A stretch of 55,762 nucleotides of DNA from Paenibacillus alkaliterrae (GTDB taxonomy: Bacteria; Bacillota; Bacilli; Paenibacillales; Paenibacillaceae), in contig NZ_JAKGAP010000035.1 in the NCBI RefSeq assembly GCF_021532375.1, forward strand, positions 1 through 55,762, given 5' to 3'. The notes under the pieces are model-generated. The model searched no databases, was not told the DNA's origin, and was given only the letters and a program-made list of their open reading frames with translations. Position 1 is the first letter of the stretch, and each line of letters opens with the position of its first letter. The translations under genes were made by a program, and so were the position numbers. Of the stretch, positions 50,261-55,762 are shown piece by piece.

Positions 50261-52849
50261 TTGTCATCACAACAATCTGTTAAGCTGCGCTTTCTGAAGG
50301 AGCCGGCCGCTGCGCCGGTTGGCTTGACCTGGGGCATCCCATGGAAGGAAGGCGAGCTGCTCCGGGAGGAATCGCTTACTCTGCAGCATGCGGACAGCGG
50401 AGAAGAAGCGGCGATGCAAAGCTGGCCTTCGGCATATTGGCCGGACGGCAGCGTCAAATGGTCGGCACATGCCGCGGTCTCAATGACTGCCGCGCCGGAT
50501 AGATATAAGGTCGTGAAGGGAAAAGGAGTGGACTCGCAGCATAAGGTAACCGTGCAGGAAACGGAAGAAACCATTTTGCTGGATACCGGCGTTATGAATT
50601 GCTTGGTCAGAAAACAGGGAAAGCAGCTGATCACAAGCATTGTCCGGAACGGTGTAGAGGTATGCAGCGGCGGGACGCTCGTTTCGATCAAGGAAAGCAG
50701 AAGCCATGTGTCCGGCGTAAAGACGATCCGTGAGGAAAGCTTCGAAAGCCGGATCCATAAAGCGGTTGTCGAGCAAAACGGTCCGGTCAGGGCAGTCGTG
50801 AAGCTGGAAGGCAAGCATCGCTCGGAAGCAGGAACGAGGGAGTGGCTTCCATTCTCGCTGCGTTTGTATGTTTACGCCGGTTTGGAAATGATTCGTATCG
50901 TGCATACCTTCCTTTACGACGGCAATCCGAACACGGATTTCATAAAGGCGTTAGGAATTGCCTTTACGGTCCCGATGAGGGGTCCTTTATATAATCGTCA
51001 TGTCCGGCTGGCGGGAGACAGCGGATTTTTCAGCGAGTCTCCGAAAACGCTGCATACCCGCCGGACGAAGGGGAAGTACAGAGAGCTGTTCGAGAAACAG
51101 ACGCAAGGCGAGTCTGTCCGCTTCGATGAGAAGGAGGACAGCTATTTTCTCGGGCTGCTGGACGATTCTGCGGTATGGGAGGACTACAAGCTTGTACAGC
51201 GATCCTCTGAGCATTACTGGATTTGGAAACGAACGAAGGAGGAATGCTGCTGGCTGAAGACAGCGGAAGGCAGACGAGCGGGCGGACTTGGCTATGTGGG
51301 CAGCGAGGGCGGCGGATTAGCGGCAGGACTACACAGCTTCTGGGAAAAGCATCCCGCCGGTTTGGAAATACATGGAACAACGGGACGGGAGGCTGCATTC
51401 ACGATCTGGTTCTGGTCGCCGGACAGCGAAGCGATGGATCTTCGGCATTATGATACGGAGACTCATGTGGAATCGTCCTACGAAGGGGCGGAGGAGCTGC
51501 GGGCAACTCCTTACGGCATTGCCAACACGAGCGAATTGACGGTTTGGTGCAAGGCGGAAACGCCGGGACCGCGGCAGTTGCAGGAGATGCAGGAGCAAAT
51601 CGAGTCGCCGCCGATGCTTGTATGCGAGCCGGAATATTTGCATGAAACGCGGGCATTCGGTTTTTGGAGCTTGCCGGACCGGAGCACGCCGGCAAAAGCG
51701 CAATTGGAGGATCGACTGGACAGCATTGTCGAGTTCTATCAATCTGAGGTCGAGCAGCGGAAATGGTACGGCTTCTGGGATTACGGCGATTTCATGCACA
51801 GTTACGATCCGGTCAGGCATGTTTGGAATTATGACCTCGGCGGCTGCGCCTGGCAAAATACGGAGCTCGTGCCGAACATGTGGCTATGGGTTATGTTCCT
51901 CCGGTCGGGCCGCGAGGATTTGTTCCGGCTTGCCGAAGCGATGACCAGACATACGAGCGAGGTGGACGTCTACCATTTCGGCGAATATGCCGGGCTTGGT
52001 TCCAGGCATAACGTTGTTCATTGGGGCTGCGGGTGCAAGGAGGCCCGAATCGCCATGGCCGGCCTGCATCGTTACTACTATTATTTGACCGCCGATGAGC
52101 GTATTGGGGATTTGATGGACGAGGTAAAGGATGCGGATTTCTCGACCGTTAATCTGGATCCGATGCGAGCTTATTTTCCGAAGGATGAGCACCCGACGCA
52201 TATTCGAATCGGACCGGATTGGGCGGCCTTCAGCTCCAATTGGATGACAAGGTGGGAGCGGTTCGAGGACACGTCCTACCGGGATAAAATTTTGGCAGGC
52301 ATCGCATGTGTCAAGGAAGCGAACTTCGGTCTTATTTCAGGACCGACCTACGGCTATGATCCAAAGACGGGCATTCTTTCCTCGCTGGGCGATGACAATT
52401 GGGGAAGGCATTTGGCGATATGTATGGGCGCGCCGCAGGTTTGGTTCGAGCTGGCCGCGATGCTGAAGGATCCCGTATGGGAAGCGATGATGGCTGATTT
52501 CGGCATCTATTATAACTTGCCGCAGGACGAGAAGGATAAAGTAACGGGCGGCGCGGTCAGTCACAACCGCTTCGAGCATCCGGTGCTCAGCATTGCCATC
52601 GTCGCGTTTGGCGCTTTCTATAAGCAGGATGGGCGGACAGCGCGGGATGCATGGGAAGTGCTGCTGCAAAATCCGTTCGCGCGCGTCAAGCTTCAGGAAG
52701 AGGCCAGTACGGTGACTTATGTCGACAAGCTGCAGGAGATCGATTGGATCAATACGAACGAAGCAGCTCAATGGTCACTGAATACGATTATAAGCTTGGA
52801 GCTGATCGCGGATTGGCTTCCGAGCGATGCGGCGGGGGACGAACGATGA
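50261..52849 (+). CDS. yetA: YetA/PcRGLX-like (PL26-type) rhamnogalacturonan lyase-like protein
   Basis: The 862-aa product resembles Bacillus YetA and fungal exo-rhamnogalacturonan lyase PcRGLX (PL26): an N-terminal RIFT-barrel part (about residues 1-110) with the V-G-L-T-W-G-I-P-W start and W-P-D-G-S-V-K-W near residue 65, a central beta-sandwich (about 120-480), then an alpha/alpha toroid with K-W-Y-G-F-W-D-Y-G-D near residue 504 and H-N-V-V-H-W-G-C-G near residue 583. PL26 enzymes remove unsaturated disaccharides from rhamnogalacturonan I chain ends by beta-elimination. No signal peptide is present. The TTG at 50261 stands ten bases after AAGGAGG; the frame from 50219 runs through that site. 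It overlaps the next gene by four bases. Confidence 0.85.
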   Translation: MSSQQSVKLRFLKEPAAAPVGLTWGIPWKEGELLREESLTLQHADSGEEAAMQSWPSAYWPDGSVKWSAHAAVSMTAAPDRYKVVKGKGVDSQHKVTVQETEETILLDTGVMNCLVRKQGKQLITSIVRNGVEVCSGGTLVSIKESRSHVSGVKTIREESFESRIHKAVVEQNGPVRAVVKLEGKHRSEAGTREWLPFSLRLYVYAGLEMIRIVHTFLYDGNPNTDFIKALGIAFTVPMRGPLYNRHVRLAGDSGFFSESPKTLHTRRTKGKYRELFEKQTQGESVRFDEKEDSYFLGLLDDSAVWEDYKLVQRSSEHYWIWKRTKEECCWLKTAEGRRAGGLGYVGSEGGGLAAGLHSFWEKHPAGLEIHGTTGREAAFTIWFWSPDSEAMDLRHYDTETHVESSYEGAEELRATPYGIANTSELTVWCKAETPGPRQLQEMQEQIESPPMLVCEPEYLHETRAFGFWSLPDRSTPAKAQLEDRLDSIVEFYQSEVEQRKWYGFWDYGDFMHSYDPVRHVWNYDLGGCAWQNTELVPNMWLWVMFLRSGREDLFRLAEAMTRHTSEVDVYHFGEYAGLGSRHNVVHWGCGCKEARIAMAGLHRYYYYLTADERIGDLMDEVKDADFSTVNLDPMRAYFPKDEHPTHIRIGPDWAAFSSNWMTRWERFEDTSYRDKILAGIACVKEANFGLISGPTYGYDPKTGILSSLGDDNWGRHLAICMGAPQVWFELAAMLKDPVWEAMMADFGIYYNLPQDEKDKVTGGAVSHNRFEHPVLSIAIVAFGAFYKQDGRTARDAWEVLLQNPFARVKLQEEASTVTYVDKLQEIDWINTNEAAQWSLNTIISLELIADWLPSDAAGDER

Positions 52850-53556
52850 TTGCGCCGGAATGGAGTCTGCTCTATCACAATACATTAGGCACGTTTGAAG
52901 AGGTGCAGCATTTCCGAATGGAAGGGGAAGCGTCCATCTCCTTCCCGATGGGAAGGCTGCGGCTGAAGAGCGTAAGAGATGCCGAGGAAGGACAGAAGGC
53001 GAACTTTGTGTGGTGGTGTCCGGAAGACTTTCCTGCGGATATCGCGGTGACATGGGAGTTCAGGCCGATTCAGGAGCCTGGCCTTGCGATTTTGTTTTTC
53101 GCTGCCAAAGGCGCAGGCGGGGTTGATTTGTTCGATACGGCTCTAGCGCCTCGAACAGGTGAATACGAGCAATATCATCATGGTGAGCTCGATGCCCTGC
53201 ATCTCTCGTATTATCGGAGGCGTTGGCCTGAGGAGAGGCAGTTTCACACCTGCAACCTGCGCAAGAGCTACGGCTTTCATCTCGTCGCTCAAGGTGCGGA
53301 CCCTCTGCCTCCGGTTGCGGATATTACAGGCTTCTATCGGATGAAGCTCATAAAGCGGGGCGCGCGCATCGACTTCTCGATTAACGAACTTCCCGTGCTG
53401 TCATGGGAGGATGACGGCATAACGTTCGGCCAGCCGCTTGGAGCGGGGAAAATCGGCTTTCGGCAGATGGCTCCTTTTGTGGCGGAATATGCGAATTTAA
53501 AGGTTTACGAGTTGATGGAAGCGGGAGAGGCCGGAGTTTTGGAGAAACCAGTCTAG
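52846..53556 (+). CDS. yesU: DUF1961 family protein (YesU-like)
   Basis: This 236-aa protein is a single jelly-roll/concanavalin-like beta-sandwich of the DUF1961 family, to which YesU of the Bacillus rhamnogalacturonan cluster belongs. Landmarks are V-W-W-C-P-E-D-F-P near residue 54, the stretch with L-D-A-L-H-L-S-Y-Y-R-R near residue 116 and S-I-N-E-L-P-V-L-S-W near residue 178. It begins in an ATGA overlap with the yetA-like gene and lacks a signal peptide. Its biochemical role is unknown; a carbohydrate-binding or hydrolytic function on pectin fragments is inferred from context. Confidence 0.85.
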   Translation: MIAPEWSLLYHNTLGTFEEVQHFRMEGEASISFPMGRLRLKSVRDAEEGQKANFVWWCPEDFPADIAVTWEFRPIQEPGLAILFFAAKGAGGVDLFDTALAPRTGEYEQYHHGELDALHLSYYRRRWPEERQFHTCNLRKSYGFHLVAQGADPLPPVADITGFYRMKLIKRGARIDFSINELPVLSWEDDGITFGQPLGAGKIGFRQMAPFVAEYANLKVYELMEAGEAGVLEKPV

Positions 53557-53574
53557 AGGGGAGAGAAACCGGAA

Positions 53575-54375
53575 ATGCCGAAAATATTGCTATGTTTCCC
53601 GGAAGGCAGACACAAAGCGCTGACCATGAGCTATGACGATGGAACGGTTGCGGATCGAAGGCTGGTTGCTATTTTTAACCGTTACGGCATTAAAGGAGCG
53701 TTTCACTTGAACAGCGGCTTGTTCGGCGTGCCGGGCCGATTATCGGAGGAGGAAGCAGCCGCGCTGTATGCCGGCCATGAGGTGTCCGCCCATACGTTGA
53801 CGCATCCGACCATCGCCAGATGTCCGAAGGAGCAAATCGTTCATGAGGTGATGGAGGATCGCAAGGGGCTGGAGCGGCTTGCGGGGTATACCGTTCGAGG
53901 CATGTCATATCCGAACGGATCGTTTAACGAAGAAATTAAACGAATGCTGCCTGCGCTCGGAATCGAATATGCGCGTGTCGTACAGACGACGGGCCATTTC
54001 TCGATGCCGGATGATTGGTTTGAATGGAAACCGACCTGCCATCACAAGGATCGGCTGCTGGAGCGGGTGGACGATTTCATCCGGCTGCATAAAACGCAAT
54101 ACTTGTATCTCATGTACGTCTGGGGACACAGCTATGAATTCGACAACGATGGCAACTGGGAGCTAATAGAGCAATTTTGCGAGCGGGCGGGCGGACATGA
54201 GAATATTTGGTATGCTACTAACCTGCAAATCGTGGATTACGTCAAATCATACGGTCAGCTGAAGTTTTCTGCGGATTTGAGCTTCGTATTTAATCCGGCG
54301 GCAAGCAGCGTTTGGCTAAGTGTCGACGGCCGCATCGTGGAAGTGAAGGGCGGCAGCCAAATCAAACTTGCATAG
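53575..54375 (+). CDS. Polysaccharide deacetylase-like (CE4/NodB fold) protein
   Basis: The 266-aa cytoplasmic protein has the NodB metal site: Asp21-Asp22 in MSYDDGT, and His73 and His77 in S-A-H-T-L-T-H-P. The usual R-x-P-Y-G motif is changed to S-Y-P-N-G. A short beta-rich C-terminal tail (about 235-266) follows the barrel. CE4 enzymes remove N- or O-acetyl groups with a divalent metal. There is no signal peptide, so an imported acetylated oligosaccharide is the likely substrate; acetylated rhamnogalacturonan would fit the neighbours. GAGGGGAGAG lies before the ATG, 18 bases after the DUF1961 gene. Confidence 0.85.
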   Translation: MPKILLCFPEGRHKALTMSYDDGTVADRRLVAIFNRYGIKGAFHLNSGLFGVPGRLSEEEAAALYAGHEVSAHTLTHPTIARCPKEQIVHEVMEDRKGLERLAGYTVRGMSYPNGSFNEEIKRMLPALGIEYARVVQTTGHFSMPDDWFEWKPTCHHKDRLLERVDDFIRLHKTQYLYLMYVWGHSYEFDNDGNWELIEQFCERAGGHENIWYATNLQIVDYVKSYGQLKFSADLSFVFNPAASSVWLSVDGRIVEVKGGSQIKLA

Positions 54376-54387
54376 GGGGAACTTAGG

Positions 54388-55653
54388 ATGAAACAAGAGA
54401 CGATGGAAGCGATTCTGCTTGGAGAAATAGATATTAGCGCGGCGGGTCCGCGCTGCAAGATGCTAATTGGCGATTTGAACGGTGACGGGCGGATGGAGCT
54501 GCTGCTCGTGCAGTCCGATAACCGGCAGGATGTGCGTTATATTCCCCATCAGGTGCAATGCTTGACCGCATTTGACCTGAGCGGCAACCTGCTTTGGCAG
54601 ACAGGAACGCCGGATCCGGGGGCGGGCAGCCAAGGCTCCGATTATCCGGTCCAAATTTATGACATCGACGGTGACGGCAAGCTTGAGGTATTGATAGTCA
54701 TGGACGATCAATTTCAAGTCATTGACGGGGCAACGGGAGAGAAGAAGCGATCGTATCCGCTGCCCGATCCGCATGCTCACGATTGCATTATTATTGCGAA
54801 TTTGTCCGGCGGAGATAGAGCCGCTGACATTATATTGAAGGATCGCTATCATAAGATGTGGGCGATGGACCGGAACTTTCAGCTTTTGTGGACGCATGAG
54901 GGCAATCCGGGACATTTTCCGTGGGTTTTCGATCTAGACGGGGACGGGAAGGACGAGGTGATGGCGGGCTATGATCTGCTCGACTCGGGCGGCCGCCTGC
55001 TATGGAGCTGCAAAAATTTGGAGGATCATGCCGATTGCATTTGGGTCGGGGACGTAAACGGAGACGGAGAACCCGAACTCGTCATTGGCGGAAGCGTGAC
55101 GGTCATGTATGATCGCAGCGGCACGGAGCTGTGGCGGCATGAAGGATCGGTGGAGTCGCAGCATATCGCTCTCGGACGGTTCCGTGACGATATCCCGGGC
55201 CTGCAGATCGCCGGCCTGGACCGTCTTGTGCGCGAGGATGACGGACTCGGGCTGAAGGGAAAGGACGCCCTGTTTCTACTCGACTCCGAAGGCCGGGAGC
55301 TGTGGAAGGAAGACCGCAAGACGGATGGCTGGCTGACGATTATTGAAACGTTGCGGCACTGGGAAGCGGGCGCGCCCGATTATATATTGGCTTACCGCAG
55401 AGGAGGCGGCGTAAATCCGACTTTATATGACGGGCATATGAATCCTGTCGTCCAATTTCCTTCGAACGGTTATGCGGTGCATGCGGATTTGCTGGGAATA
55501 GGAACGGAGCAGGTCGTTATTTATAACGATACTGCCGCTTTCATTTATGCCAGCCAATTTGTTGAATGGACTGAAAAGACTGGCGGCAGTCATCCGCTGC
55601 CTCAGCCGAAGCGCCTCTATAGTTCGACGCTATATCCTGGCGGGGAGGCCTAA
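54388..55653 (+). CDS. Cytoplasmic beta-propeller with DxDGDG calcium loops (FG-GAP/PL11-like)
   Basis: This 421-aa protein is made of repeated four-stranded blades, each with an Asp-rich loop: GDLNGDGR (near residue 29), YDIDGDGK (near 91), FDLDGDGK (near 188), GDVNGDGE (near 222), and a degenerate N-L-S-G-G-D loop near 140. This EF-like D-x-D/N-G-D-G pattern is found in FG-GAP/VCBS proteins and in PL11 rhamnogalacturonan lyases such as YesW, and segments like L-T-A-F-D-L-S-G-N-L-L-W recall PL11. It is shorter than PL11 (about 600 aa) and has no signal peptide. It is the last gene of the yetA-like operon, 12 bases after the deacetylase gene. Activity cannot be assigned. Confidence 0.75.
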   Translation: MKQETMEAILLGEIDISAAGPRCKMLIGDLNGDGRMELLLVQSDNRQDVRYIPHQVQCLTAFDLSGNLLWQTGTPDPGAGSQGSDYPVQIYDIDGDGKLEVLIVMDDQFQVIDGATGEKKRSYPLPDPHAHDCIIIANLSGGDRAADIILKDRYHKMWAMDRNFQLLWTHEGNPGHFPWVFDLDGDGKDEVMAGYDLLDSGGRLLWSCKNLEDHADCIWVGDVNGDGEPELVIGGSVTVMYDRSGTELWRHEGSVESQHIALGRFRDDIPGLQIAGLDRLVREDDGLGLKGKDALFLLDSEGRELWKEDRKTDGWLTIIETLRHWEAGAPDYILAYRRGGGVNPTLYDGHMNPVVQFPSNGYAVHADLLGIGTEQVVIYNDTAAFIYASQFVEWTEKTGGSHPLPQPKRLYSSTLYPGGEA

Positions 55654-55762
55654 ATACTTCTTCAGTAACTACACGCTCTCGAGTCTCGATAAGCGGGCTA
55701 TACTGGATTTCTACTTAACTCAGTCCTGTAATTGAATGATCGCTGATAGATAACAGGGTTGT

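Noticed and set aside
55547..55735. Plus-strand frame of 62 codons at the end of the window
   Set aside because: It overlaps the end of the propeller gene in another frame, has no ribosome binding site, and its translation shows nothing recognisable.

Overview
The window looks like chromosome from a spore-forming Gram-positive of the Paenibacillus type. The reasons are: spoVAC-spoVAD-spoVAE genes, Bacillus-like ribosome binding sites with frequent TTG and GTG starts, a yqeG-yqeH-aroE-yhbY-nadD-yqeK-rsfS housekeeping block, a class Ib nrdI-nrdE-nrdF operon, and two LplABC-type sugar importers with AraC-type regulators, an arrangement that is very abundant in Paenibacillus. No rRNA, tRNA, CRISPR array, insertion sequence or prophage was seen.

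Layout. 1-2.7 kb: an unknown 85-aa gene, the wreck of a sulfatase, a Dabb-domain protein, a uroporphyrinogen-III-synthase-like protein and a 28-aa membrane peptide. 2.7-5.7 kb: an AraC regulator divergent from a Gfo/Idh/MocA oxidoreductase plus a TIM-barrel sugar isomerase. 6.1-11.4 kb: a two-gene operon of intracellular glycosidases (GH95 and GH3) behind a perfect CcpA cre match. 11.5-21.1 kb: a YesM/YesN-type two-component system, a permease-permease-lipoprotein sugar importer and a GH42 beta-galactosidase. 21.2-23.4 kb: a second tiny membrane peptide and spoVAC-D-E. 23.4-27.9 kb: a MoxR-DUF58-transglutaminase operon. 28.0-34.5 kb: the yqe/nadD/rsfS block with cvfB inserted, each gene tightly coupled to the next. 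34.7-38.7 kb: a small minus-strand coiled-coil gene and the nrd operon with a promoter, two NrdR boxes and a leader hairpin. 38.7-43.4 kb: an ABC-2 exporter whose ATPase gene is broken by an internal deletion, an atypical HprK-like kinase, a GyrI-like protein and a PhzF-family isomerase. 44.0-55.65 kb: a second sugar importer, a membrane-anchored AraC regulator and four cytoplasmic proteins: a YetA/PL26-like lyase, a DUF1961 (YesU-like) protein, a CE4-like deacetylase and a calcium-loop beta-propeller.

How the parts work together. Two loci (6-21 kb and 44-55.6 kb) appear to import plant-polysaccharide oligosaccharides whole and finish breaking them inside the cell, because none of the catabolic enzymes has a signal peptide. 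The second locus has the gene content expected for rhamnogalacturonan-like, probably acetylated fragments; its propeller protein is the least characterised part and the best candidate for new biochemistry. The remaining blocks are ordinary ribosome/NAD biogenesis, DNA-precursor and sporulation functions. The most interesting non-coding signals are the nrd leader hairpin, a 120-nt fold-back element between yhbY and nadD, and a two-copy repeat with an exact 50-nt period found in two distant intergenic regions.
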